14,221 bases of DNA from Halocafeteria seosinensis (GCA_001687465.1 LVLI01000030.1:64001-78221); one strand, 5' to 3'. Positions 1 through 8,738 are shown, counted from the stretch's first letter. Notes: a model not told the origin generated them from the sequence alone. Translations and numbers: made by a program.

Positions 1-1031
1 AAATGCGCCATAAAACTCTTCCAGGTTGTTGTGGTCCAGGTGTCTGCCTAAAGATCATTATGCCTCTTTTCTTTCGACGCTGGGAACTCGCTTGATCATG
101 GACTTACACCTCCTCGAGGAGTTTCGCACCCAGAGTTGTATTCTCTCCAGTAGAACGTAAGTCATTAGAGGACACGTCGCTGCAGTGAAACAGTGGTTTG
201 AACGTCATTTCATCACAGTCTTTCGTTTATGAAGAATTCGAAGCGTATAGCTTACAGGTATGTCAAATTCGGAAGGTTAACCGTGAGGGCCTCTGGAAAC
301 TCTTCAAACCGGCAGCCGCTCAGGTGTCTGTAAGTCAGAAGACATATTTGATCGGTTCCAAATCCGAAAAGTAAATAACGGATCGAGAAGCTTACAGTTC
401 TTTCAAGAAACTCAAGTGGATGAAAATTTTCGGGGGCAGATATTGAAACCGGTTACCATTCATCGTTCTGCACAGCGACAGTGACGCAACTGACACCGGG
501 GGCCTGAACTCTAATTCTAGAACTGCTCACAGTGTTCTCAATTGATCTAGAGAGGAAAACGTCGTTGTATCAAGAGTGTTGATGCGATTATAGCTCACAT
601 CGCTGCACCGGCAAGAAAACGGCCAACTACTGACCGGTTTTCAGCTGAGTAACAGAAGTTTCCCATTACATACAGATGTTGAAGCGCCTCCTGGTTAAGA
701 AAGAGGTTTTTCGGGATGTGCTCCAGGATATTATCCGAAATGTCACTGCACATCGACTACTACGAGATCTCGGGGGCCTTTGTTCACGATCACAGTCACC
801 GAAAAGCACTTACAGTGTTCGTAATTCCGTAAGCTCTCTGAAGACCCCCTCTGGTAATTCCACAAATTCATTGTACTCAAGGTCCCTGCGCTAAATTTGG
901 CCATGTGTGTATGTGGCCTAAAATGGAGCCCACAGAGGCGAGTTTAGGTCAACACCTACAGGACCCTTATCTGTGATTGCCCTTTAAACGCCGTCTCATT
1001 GATGTCGGCAAAATCATTAAAGCTTAAATCG
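1..1031 (-). repeat. Array of 72-nt single-LRR exons
   Basis: Seven complete 72-nt exons and one partial exon repeat with a period of about 135-147 nt. Each begins one base before the codon for the first LRR residue (D, T or H) and ends with two bases of the last codon (CT or GT). Any exon could therefore be deleted, duplicated or exchanged without shifting the frame. Protein identity between repeats is limited to the LRR consensus, so the array is not a recent identical amplification. Confidence 0.85.
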
Positions 1032-1326
1032 CTGCTTCAGTCGATAAAAGTAGAGTGAATGTGGGTGGAGCAAGTTTGACGCCAGTATTTACGTACACTT
1101 CTTCTCCACAATTCTGACAAGAATGCAAAACCTTGCTTCCACCGATAATTGAGCAAGTGCAGTCACAGTCGTAAGTGTTACAGTCGGTCGAAAGCTCCCT
1201 TGACCTTTGTGACTGGCCGAATCGATCAGCAGTTGCAGAAGCTGCCTCGCTTGCTTCGATGAGTAGGCTTGACGAGAGCAGCCCCAAAAGGAGAGCGTGG
1301 ATGGCAATCACGGGAGTAGTGCTCAT
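1..1326 (-). CDS. Secreted/receptor-like leucine-rich-repeat protein, 5' part (partial, multi-exon)
   Basis: The ATG at 1326 opens exon 1 (1097-1326). Its first ~31 residues are a clear signal peptide (MSTTPVIAIH, then a Leu/Ser-rich core, cleavage near ASA|TAD). A Cys-rich cap follows, with C49, C54, C56, C58, C70 and C73, like an LRRNT cap. Exons 2-8 are 960-1031, 814-885, 674-745, 531-602, 396-467, 256-327 and 108-179; exon 9 starts at 43 and leaves the window. Each complete repeat exon is 72 nt and encodes one 24-residue LRR, for example DLEYNEFVELP..F..L..L. All introns (63-76 nt) are phase 2 and start GTAAGT, GTATGT, GTACGT, GTAGGT or GTGAGC. Extracellular 24-residue LRRs usually bind protein or glycan ligands. 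Whether a transmembrane, kinase or GTPase domain follows lies outside the window. The fold and export are well supported; ligand and function are unknown. Confidence 0.87.
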
Positions 1327-1735
1327 AGTTCGCCGCTGGCGGGAAGACCACAGGGCTCGATCTGCAAGGCTAGGGATGATGCTGAATTGTCCAAAGATGT
1401 AGTGTTTCTTAGTGAATAGAAGGAAAAGGATTTCTATCACCACATACCTGTGGTATAGTCAGCTGGACAAGGGGTCACGAAAGCTGGAAGGTTCGCCCTG
1501 CGAGACTGAACACACCCACAGTCGGTCTAACCACGAGTTGCATGTCGTAGTGTACAGTGCAAACTTACACAATAAGAAATAAGTTCGTTTGATTGAAAAG
1601 CGCAAGCGCAAAAGCAAGCTTGTTCTGCCACGCTGTCCAGCGCAGCATGCAGGGACAGTAAGTAATACAGCTATTAACGACGAAGATCTAGTTAAAAAAT
1701 AAAAAATCGATGGCTCGTTAGTTCGCAAACTAGTC
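1327..1735 (-). other. Upstream region of the LRR gene with possible 5' exons
   Basis: On the minus strand a GTATGT donor at 1447 and a TTGCAG acceptor ending at 1362 would make an 86-nt intron upstream of the LRR start codon. A second candidate intron starts with GTAAGT near 1567 and ends GGTTAG near 1530. The stretch between them is open in one frame (Cys-rich, DCGCVQS...PCPADYTT), and an ATG near 1649 opens a short hydrophobic ORF. These could be 5'UTR exons or an alternative N-terminus. The signal peptide starting at 1326 argues that 1326 is the true start. Confidence 0.3.
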
Positions 1736-2325
1736 TTAGTTTCTTCTGGTTGGACAACCCAAACCGTACTTTGACGGAAGGTCGCGTAAGGGACATTTTT
1801 CTCGCACGGCCTCCGATACTGCGCTGACTACTGACTCAGTCTCAGTGTCACCAGCTGGGCGCACACAGCCGCTGCGTACGGTTGTACGCCAGGGTACGCT
1901 TAACCGTTTATCCAACACGAACTCAAAAACCACCCGTCTCAGGCTATGTTCATATCTTGCTTCTTAGGGTGAAAGCACCCGTCACACTGCCGCATCGTTG
2001 CTTCAACTGAGCAGGCACATTGAAGAATGTTAAACATAGGGAGGAAGACCTCCCCTCGTCTACACCCTCGAGACAAACTTTTAGGATATTTCTTGCTAGA
2101 CGCTTTCTTCGGATACCACATTGTACTTACATTGTTAGAAAAGAGAGAGTCTTTGTCTGATTTCTTGAGAACATCGCACAGCCCCGGATTCTGGAGGGCA
2201 AGGGACGCTTCCTTTTTCCATAGTCCTCCAGTGCGAGCATTCTGGATGTACATTTTCGCTCACATTCGCTACCCTACGGTATTAAGAGATGAGGGCCGCA
2301 AAACGTTTTTGGTACGCGACGACAT
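1736..2325 (-). CDS. Tentative small multi-exon gene, product unknown
   Basis: An ATG at 2325 opens a short basic exon (2278-2325, MSSRTKNVLRPSSLNT). It could join across a 36-nt GT-AG gap (2242-2277) to an exon starting at 2241 that reads NARTGGLWKKEAS...NPGLCDVLKKSDKDSLF and ends at a good GTAAGT donor near 2130. Downstream, another open stretch (about 1736-1990) reads HSLRRVVFEFVLDKRL...TETESVV...KYGLGCPTRRN and ends in TAA at 1736. I could not find one splice path that joins all pieces in frame, and the 36-nt intron is shorter than the others here. I do not recognise the protein. The opposite strand also has a 101-codon ORF (2027-2332), so strand assignment is uncertain. Confidence 0.28.
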
Positions 2326-2578
2326 CGGTTAGGGTCCGAGGACGTTGCATTGCTCTTAAGGAAATTAGTTACGTCACACTTTGGCTTTACTGAGTTTACT
2401 CCCAGGTTGACTTTCGAACGACGTTTCCGCTTCAAAAACTTTCACAGAAACTTCGTCCTTCAGGACAACTTTTCGAATAAGTATACGCATTTTAATAGCA
2501 CAATTGCCTTTTGGTAAATGCACTCTTTGTCTCTTTTCGCTTTGCCATTTTTAGGAATACTTCGCAGAAACACTAAAG
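2326..2578 (+). promoter_or_regulatory. Presumed intergenic promoter region of the ankyrin gene
   Basis: About 250 nt lie between the tentative minus-strand start at 2325 and the ankyrin start at 2579, so this would be a shared divergent promoter if the minus-strand gene is real. I see no convincing TATA box or repeated element in it. Confidence 0.25.
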
Positions 2579-4462
2579 ATGAATCGGCACGAGCGCCAAA
2601 GACGTTTGTATAGATGCTACCTATCGTGGTTCGTCAACCATTCGGTTCAAGGTGGCCTCAGCAATGACGACTATGTGGAGGTACTACGGTGCATCTGCTG
2701 CGAAAGTCGACCTCCTACTACAAGAGAAGACGAACTCGCGAAACTCGAAAGCATTTTGAAGAAGTATCCCCCTGGATTATGCAACTATCTTACCGTAAGG
2801 GTGAGTAGCTATATATTTCTGTGCTTCTCTACCCATTCGTTTGTGCAGTATGAGTAGAAACAATGCCATCGTGATTTATGAGGAATCTTTGTCGGAGACT
2901 CGGAGTCCTCTTGGCATCTTCATCTCTGCCCCGGCTAATTGGCACAGTCTGTGCTTTTGTCCCTTTATTGACATCACAGGCGAGCAGGGATACATTTGAG
3001 GAGCAAGCATCGGAGGATGACAAAGCGCAAGCCACGGAAACACAGCTTAACCAGAGAAAGCGATATCCCTCGACTGTCCTGTATAGATTCGAAAGACAGG
3101 GTACCACACTCTTTAATTTTGCCGCTGGAAGAAGTCCACACCGGAGAGAGGTATTATTAGGTATCCTCGTGAAAGATGAGATCGGTGGAGATCCCCAAAT
3201 ACCAGACAGAGTAAGCAAGGTGAATGGTCCAATGGGCTGTAAATCACATTTACCGGCACGAAACGTATATTGACTTGTCTTTGCCCTCAGAATCCTCCCT
3301 ATTTTACCTCCTTGCATTATGTTTGCGAGGATCTTTACAAAAGCTCGCTTGCTGCATTTCTTATTTCATACGGAGCCTGCCTTAAAGCCACAACATGTGT
3401 ACGCGGACGTTGTTAGTATTTTGGACGGGAGTTTCCTCTCTAAAACCCTTGCTGTACTGGTTGTGCAGCGAGGCGTGACTCCTCTCCATTATTCACACGT
3501 ATCGAATGTCGATTTGTTGCTTGGAAAGAAGACGGAAGTGAGTGTACAGTACAATTTGTTAAGTATCTGGCTTTACGCATTTCACCAAGCTCTGTGCTTT
3601 TTGCGCCTGTCGTTCGTATCGTATGTGATTAACGTTTAGCAGAGTCAGGAAACCAGGGAAACTCCCGGAGGCACCCAGCGAGCAGTTTGTCGTTGCCACA
3701 AGGGACAGAGTATCGCCTGCGATGTTGACGCTCGAACCACCGTATGTATCCTGTAATGTATAAACAGCTCAGGACTGGTGCTGACTGTTCAGTGTGTGTA
3801 GAGATGCAGTTCCTCGAAACACCTTTACATATCGCAGCATTGAGGGGGCACGTGGCTCAGGTTGATAAATTGATCGGATATGGTGCGGATGTGAACGCCC
3901 AAAGGAAGGTAAGGATATAGATGCTTCCGCCGGAACAGCTTCAAATATGCTCGAGACTCATCTCGGGACACTATTGGTAATATCATACCACTACTGTTTG
4001 TGGATGACAAGTTGCTCTCAACAACGCTAGGAATTTACCCGGTCTGCTTTGGAACCGTTGTCAATACTGCAGAACGGGGATACACCTCTGCATCTAGCCG
4101 TGTCCAAGGGACAGTCCGAAATCGTTAAGAAATTAATCGGCACATATGGAGCAGACGTGGGGATGCAAAATAAGGTACCAAGGATAAAAGATACTGCCCC
4201 AAAAAATGATTTCTATACCGCAGTCACTGATTCGTTGGTACAGAAAGGGCAAATCCCCGAGGACCTTATAAAGACGGGTTGTTGCATCCCAACTGGGGTA
4301 GAAAACTATTTTGCTCAGCTCGCTTTTGAAAGGGAGACGAAGATAGCTAAGGGTTCGAAACGAAATATAAGGAAGCAGAACCTGAAACCCACTCTCTCCA
4401 AAATCGACGAATCTATCGGGAATAGGGTTACAAAGAGGAGGCGCCTAGGAACAAACAAATAA
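2579..4462 (+). CDS. Ankyrin-repeat protein, eight exons, about 382 aa
   Basis: Proposed exons: 2579-2800, 2980-3210, 3291-3398, 3469-3537, 3643-3741, 3810-3908, 4073-4174 and 4244-4462. All introns are phase 0. Exon 1 is a charged N-terminus; exon 2 has an acidic stretch and then a first ankyrin-like unit (QGTTLFNFAAG). Exon 3 (NPPYFTSLHYVCED..FLISYGA), exon 4 (short, RGVTPLHYSHVSNVDLLL), exon 5 (degenerate, ends DVDARTT), exon 6 (FLETPLHIAALRGH..GADVNAQ) and exon 7 (NGDTPLHLAVSKGQ..GADVG) each carry about one ankyrin repeat of 33-36 residues; exon 4 has 23. The tail contains a possible nuclear localisation signal (TKRRRLG). Ankyrin repeats are protein-binding scaffolds; the partner is unknown. 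The exon 1-2 junction (intron 2801-2979) is the least certain. A degraded copy follows at about 4630-6194. Confidence 0.72.
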
Positions 4463-4630
4463 GTGTACGGCACGTTGGTTTCCAGCTGCCAAGTTGCAAT
4501 GCCAACCCAAATGTTGCAGGGTATGATTTAAAAACTCATTTTTCATCCGCTGTTTCTTGCACAGCAGAGGGCATACTAGTACGCTCGTCCTTTCCTGCTG
4601 GAGCACTGCACGCTACAACTTAATCGAGTA
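4463..4630. other. Spacer between the ankyrin gene and its broken copy
   Basis: This stretch follows the TAA at 4462. I see no gene in it. It probably holds the ankyrin gene's 3'UTR and the degraded start of the duplicate. Confidence 0.4.
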
Positions 4631-4646
4631 CGAACAGCATTCTGAA

Positions 4647-4725
4647 CACCATACCCGGTCAATTTATTGACCTTAGCCATATCTCCATTCTGTACTTCGC
4701 AATGTAGTGGTGCTTTGAGGAACTG
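4647..4725 (-). repeat. Inverted 5' part of ankyrin exon 6 (duplicate)
   Basis: Read on the minus strand this gives QFLKAPLHCEVQNGDMAKVNKL, matching the exon 6 unit FLETPLHIAALRGH..VDKL of the intact gene. The match stops just after the TATGGTG that encodes Tyr-Gly. The remainder of this exon is found at 5678-5700 on the other strand. Confidence 0.75.
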
Positions 4726-5020
4726 TTCTTTAGAAAACCCGTTGACCCTCAACATAGCCGGTGATAGTCTGTGGTGCTTCAAAAGCTTTCATGGTTCGCT
4801 AATCCTATTAAGCATAATCTGCAGACGGTATGCTGGATAATACGGAATACGCAAAACACGGTTATGCGTGTGTAAAGGATAACAAGAAGTGCACCCGCGT
4901 TCGTTTCCGGATGGCCCAGCAATACTGTACCTCCACTCTCGATGAATCTGAATAACAGAGCGGAATCGCCACCTCGGTAAACCTTTGGAGATATCTACTT
5001 GGGTAGTATGCCATCTAACT

Positions 5021-5092
5021 TCCAAAATACTAAGACTACCCGTGTACAATTGTTGAGGCTTTATCACAGATTCCGTACGAAATAAAGAATTC
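5021..5092 (-). repeat. Inverted copy of ankyrin exon 3 end and following intron
   Basis: The minus strand here closely follows 3357-3427: TTATTTCRTACGGA, then AAAGCC.CAACA, then TTAGTATTTTGGA. It covers the end of the exon 3 equivalent and part of the next intron. Confidence 0.75.
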
Positions 5093-5149
5093 AGTGGATT
5101 CAGTGGCCTCCCGGTGCAATGACACCGGCAAGCATGATACACGGCATGT

Positions 5150-5378
5150 GCGAACAAGGATATATTTGAGAAGCAGGCATAGGAGGACGAAAAGGGTAAG
5201 CCAGTGAGAGTAGGTTAACTAGAGGAGGTAATACCCGTCGACTGTTCCGTATCACTTCGAAACACAGGGCACCACACTCTTTCATTTTGTCGCAGGAGTA
5301 AAATGGAAAGAGTTTTACATGAGTTCCTCAAAATCGACATTGGTGGAGATCCCCGAAAATACGAGACCGGGTGAGCCC
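5150..5378 (+). repeat. Direct copy of ankyrin exon 2 (with stops)
   Basis: This block follows 2980-3220 along the plus strand, with shared runs such as CAGGGYACCACACTCTTT and GGTGGAGATCCCC. In the parental frame it has TAG and TAA stops and a length change in its 3' third, so it is not translatable as exon 2. Confidence 0.8.
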
Positions 5379-5514
5379 GTTGGAAGAGTTGTAAAGCAGT
5401 ACTGCTGCGTTGTATAAAAATTTACCGCTGTCTATCGTGGGTTGTCTTGGCTTAGACTTCAGAGCCGTAACTCCTTCACCGCATCCCCGTAGTACATAGT
5501 AGTATGATAGTACA

Positions 5515-5634
5515 GGCCAGAGATGTAGATGCCAAGACGACTCCAACAAATATTCTTCATGACTCAAGGGGACATTAAGCATACTACTGTACAAAAGAAT
5601 GGGTAGAGAAACACAGCAAAATATAGCTACTCAC
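5515..5634 (-). repeat. Inverted copy of ankyrin intron 1 region
   Basis: On the minus strand the sequence starts GTGAGTAGCTATAT, as at 2801, and continues through CTACCCATTC.TTTGT.CAG to CTTGGCATCT.CATCTCTG, matching 2801-2925. Confidence 0.8.
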
Positions 5635-5677
5635 TTTATCATTACGACTTGATAGCGAGAAGCACCCATGGACATAC

Positions 5678-6194
5678 GTGAATACGGTGCAGATGTCAAG
5701 GTAAGGATCTAAAATCTTCCACCAAAACGGTCTCAGATAAGCTTTAGACTGAACTCGGCACAATATTGGTAGTATCATACTAGTAAGAACTTTTTCGTAA
5801 GAACACATTGCCACCAATCAGGATAGGTACTGATTCAGTCTACTTTGGAATCTTTCTCAATCCTACACGTTTGCATCAAGCCGCATCCAGCAGATATTCC
5901 GAAACTGTTAAAAAGTTAATCGGTACTTATGGAACAAATGTGGGAATTCAAAATCAGGTACCAAGGATAACGATATTGCCTGGGACAATAATTTATATAC
6001 CAGAATAATTTTTTTCGTTGACACAGAATGGACAAATACCCAAAATTCTTGTGCAACCAGGTTGTATCCCAATTGACCTAGAAAACTATTTTGCCCAGGT
6101 CGCTTTTAGTGGAGACGCCAGTGAGCCAGACTGTGGATCAAAACCAGAAGATAACCCATTGTCAAAATTTAACAAATGTTTTGCGGCGAGTTAG
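5678..6194 (+). repeat. Direct copy of ankyrin exon 6 end through exon 8
   Basis: It starts with the missing end of exon 6 (GAATACGGTGCAGATGTCAAG) followed by the donor GTAAGGAT at 5701, as in the parent at 3909. It then covers the intron, an exon 7 equivalent (LH..A..ETVKKLIGTYG..VGIQN, ending 5959), an intron 5960-6026 with intact GT and CAG ends, and an open last exon 6027-6194 (NGQIPKILVQPGCIP..LENYFAQ) ending in TAG. Confidence 0.8.
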
Positions 6195-6599
6195 GGAGAC
6201 AAGACACAAGACGCACATTTCGTTTGCCGGGCTGGCTCCCGCGAATGCACAACGGGGATATGGGAAACCGCTGGATGCACCTCGCTAAAGGATCAGGTGA
6301 AGTAGGTAGAAGTAGAAAGGAATTCTTGAAAATCAGAACCGAAAATGCAGAAGTCTACCGGTATCATTTAACCACTCCGTTATTGAATTTCCTCCACTCC
6401 AAGGTTTACTTTTTTCATTATGTTACCATTCGATACAGTCGAATATGGGAGTAGAGCCTATGTCAATGCTGGAGGAACAGAACAGGCTCCACGGGTGGTT
6501 CGAATAAAGCACGACCACGCTTAGAAGTCGTCAAGCGGCAGCGAGAACTCAGAAATAAAGACTCGGAGGTATGCAGATTCATTTTGTTCTGCTCCATAC
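6195..6599 (+). other. Gap between the ankyrin duplicate and the transporter gene
   Basis: I see no complete gene here. The plus strand at about 6247-6300 reads MHNGDMGNRWMHLAKGSGEVGR, faintly like an ankyrin unit (NGDTPLHLAVSKGQ), so it may be one more fragment. Another open stretch near 6480-6570 reads NKARPRLEVVKRQRELRNKDSE before a GTATGC. The 3'UTR of the minus-strand transporter must also lie here. Confidence 0.3.
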
Positions 6600-8628
6600 C
6601 TAGTCCATGATCGAAGCAACGGTCCCTCCAATAGCGACCGCAAACGCAAAGAGACCCAATCCTAAGTTTAGGATCTCACTAGTGCGCGTCAAAGGACGGC
6701 CCGCCACCTTGGCAAGTTTGACATAAGCAACAGGTGGGAAGACAATTGATACTGTCACTGAAAGCAGGGATCCGGAGAATGCCATTATTTTGTCAAATTT
6801 CGGCTGTAATTCGTAGTGTCAGGAGAATTCTCGTTCAACTAAGAGCCCTTTCTGGTACCCATATACTTGCTACGTACCACAAGTTCACCTATTGTCATGA
6901 TCAGGAGGACAAGAAAGGTCCTAATGGCTACACGCCGAACGTATCGCGCCCCCTCTAAGGAAAGGTTCAAGCAGAAGTAACCGCCTTCTAGCTTTTCCGA
7001 TCCAGAAGGTTTGCCATTTGTTGGAGAGTCGGACGGATATTGTTGTGCCAGCCTTTCGTCGTCTTTCTTCGTTTTAAATGGAATGAGTTCCATGTTGGCG
7101 TCATTCTGGTTAAGGGTATCCTCGTCCCCGATCTCATCCGTTATCCTAGATAGCCTGTGGGAGCTTTCTTCAGAAGAATCATCCTTGAGGTCCTCACGGG
7201 GGAGCCAACAAAGAGTCGAAGAATCCAACACATCCTCAAATACTTCGGCAATTGGCTGCAGAGTCAATGTGAACTTGCAATAACTGTTAATAGCAATAGT
7301 CCATTTGCATAGAGTTGTGGCTATTCCCGGTGGAAGATTCATTGTTACTTCCGGCAGCGTCCTGTTCCCGTATAGCTGCAATACACTTAATATAGCAACA
7401 CTCCGATTATCCTGATGCATCTCTCTAGAGGAACAAGCAAACTTACTACGTAGCCAACGACGGACATCCCCGCATAGAACACGATCGTCACCACGTAAGT
7501 GTAGTTTAGCATTTCGGGAAACCGGCGCTTCTCTTTCATGCTAGTATAAACAGATGTAAATACGGGGTGCCCTGAAAAGCCCACTGCAAAAACTCCCGTA
7601 CCATAGAGGATTGAAAGGATATCAGCGTTCACTGCTTGCGTTCCTCCAGCAGGAGTCCAAAAGGTGTGCTTGTTTGCTTTATCCAGTCCGCTATATAGCA
7701 CAACAACTACTAGAACGATCGTGGCAAATACGCCAATGTAAGACAGATATGCAATAGCACTAAGGTCTTTCAGCCATGTCGTTGGTATGATAGCAGCGGT
7801 TCCTATCAGTAAAAAATCCGAAACCGTTAGCGGATACATACTGCTGAGGTGATCAGCGAATAAAATCTGCGAATGCCATATAGTATTACCAGTGGATAGT
7901 ATTTTCCAAGTGCCACCATAATTGGTTAAATCATACCAAGTAGGCTGTACATGCTCCTACTAAGAGTTCCTGTGGGAATCAGACTTACTGTATATAGTTA
8001 TCCCGAACGGATTTACTCAGACCTCTGCACTTACAAAGAAGAAGGCTATCGTAATGAGGACAGTCCCTAATGCCCCATAAGAGCGTCTTCCTAAGTCTGA
8101 AAAGGAACGACAATCCGGATGAAGTTCAATGGATTTCTTGAGTAAGCCAGCCGTGTGCCTCGTGGCTAGAGTTATCAGACACAGAATTGGAACACCAATC
8201 CAGCCGGTTCTCTTGAGGGCGTTTGGATATGCTAGTACGCCTATCCCCAATAACATATTAATTGCATTGAAAAGGGATTGAATGAAAGTCGATCCTTCTC
8301 CGGATGGGGGCATTAAAGTGTACCCTGTCATCGTGCTCGCTTCCAGCCGTGTCAACCGATCTCTGCGGCCAGGACAAAGGGTCACACTAATTTGTCGAAT
8401 GAAGGAACACATTCACATGCCAACTCACCCTTCGTCGTCAGCCCCATACCGTTGAACGCCGGGGGCGCCGGCTGCCAATGTCTCATATGGATGTATCGTG
8501 CTTTGGCCTTCTGTTCGTTTGGAAGCACCTCCAGTGGACTTGGAAGTCTGGGAGACGAGCGCGTCGCTCATATCCGTATTGATCCTTCCAGCTTCCGGCA
8601 CATTGTCTAAGCGCTCATTTAGAATCAT
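6600..8628 (-). CDS. Amino-acid transporter, AVT/SLC32-like (AAAP family), copy 1
   Basis: Six exons (8429-8628, 8035-8362, 7937-7969, 7447-7866, 6878-7375, 6600-6803) give 560 residues. The N-terminal ~90 residues are cytosolic. The family signature follows at TM1: FNAINMLLGIGVLAYPNAL with TGW just after (N102, P113). Further hydrophobic segments carry ILFADHLSSMYP, TTWLKDLSAIAYLSYIGVF, VGFSGHP and the loop VGYVLYGNRTLPEVTMNLP, all typical of AVT vacuolar amino-acid transporters. A long hydrophilic loop, about residues 378-470, precedes the last helices, which match copy 2 closely. Proteins of this family move neutral or other amino acids across vacuolar or plasma membranes with proton coupling; substrate and membrane here are unknown. 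Exon 3 is only 33 nt. The intron at 6804-6877 is absent from copy 2. The tandem paralogue lies 821 bp upstream on the same strand. Confidence 0.93.
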
Positions 8629-8738
8629 CGTCTATTGGTGCTGAGCCTTCGTCGATACGAATGCTTCCACAGTATCTAGTGTCGGATGTTGCGACTCACG
8701 ACTAGCCGGTGCCCCTTCACCGCACTATCACTTTGCAA
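8629..8738. promoter_or_regulatory. Upstream region of transporter copy 1
   Basis: This is the start of the 821-bp spacer between the tandem transporter genes. The copy 1 promoter must lie in the spacer, but I see no definite element. The plus strand has TATAAATATG near 8774, inside the neighbouring orphan ORF. Confidence 0.2.

Larger units (their letters stand above)
4631..6194. pseudogene. Scrambled, inverted duplicate of the ankyrin gene
   Basis: Five blocks match the ankyrin gene at 2579-4462 in a shuffled order. 4647-4725 (minus) matches the first part of exon 6; 5021-5092 (minus) matches 3357-3427; 5150-5378 (plus) matches 2980-3220; 5515-5634 (minus) matches 2801-2925; 5678-6194 (plus) matches the end of exon 6 through the end of the gene. 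The exon-2 equivalent has in-frame stops, and the acceptor in front of the exon-7 equivalent is missing because of a short deletion (around 5855-5865). The exons no longer lie on one strand, so the parental protein cannot be made. The last exon (6027-6194) is still open. Confidence 0.75.

Noticed and set aside
676-894. 72-codon plus-strand ORF
   Set aside because: It is antisense to two LRR exons on the minus strand, which have matching length, phase and LRR consensus.
1024-1326. Stand-alone 100-residue secreted Cys-rich peptide
   Set aside because: The reading frame from the ATG at 1326 runs to a stop at 1024, but a GTACGT donor at 1096 and a GCAG acceptor at 1032 join it in frame to an LRR exon. 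It is better explained as exon 1 of the LRR gene.
2027-2332. 101-codon plus-strand ORF
   Set aside because: It shows no recognisable motif and overlaps a minus-strand stretch with slightly better coding and splice signals. Neither strand is secure.
2878-3273. Independent 131-residue plus-strand protein
   Set aside because: Its second half is exon 2 of the ankyrin gene, with an acceptor at 2979 and a donor at 3211. Its first half lies in the intron.
6247-6310. A further ankyrin fragment (NGDMGNRWMHLAKG)
   Set aside because: The similarity to NGDTPLHLAVSKG covers only a few residues and needs a gap, so it is too weak to call.
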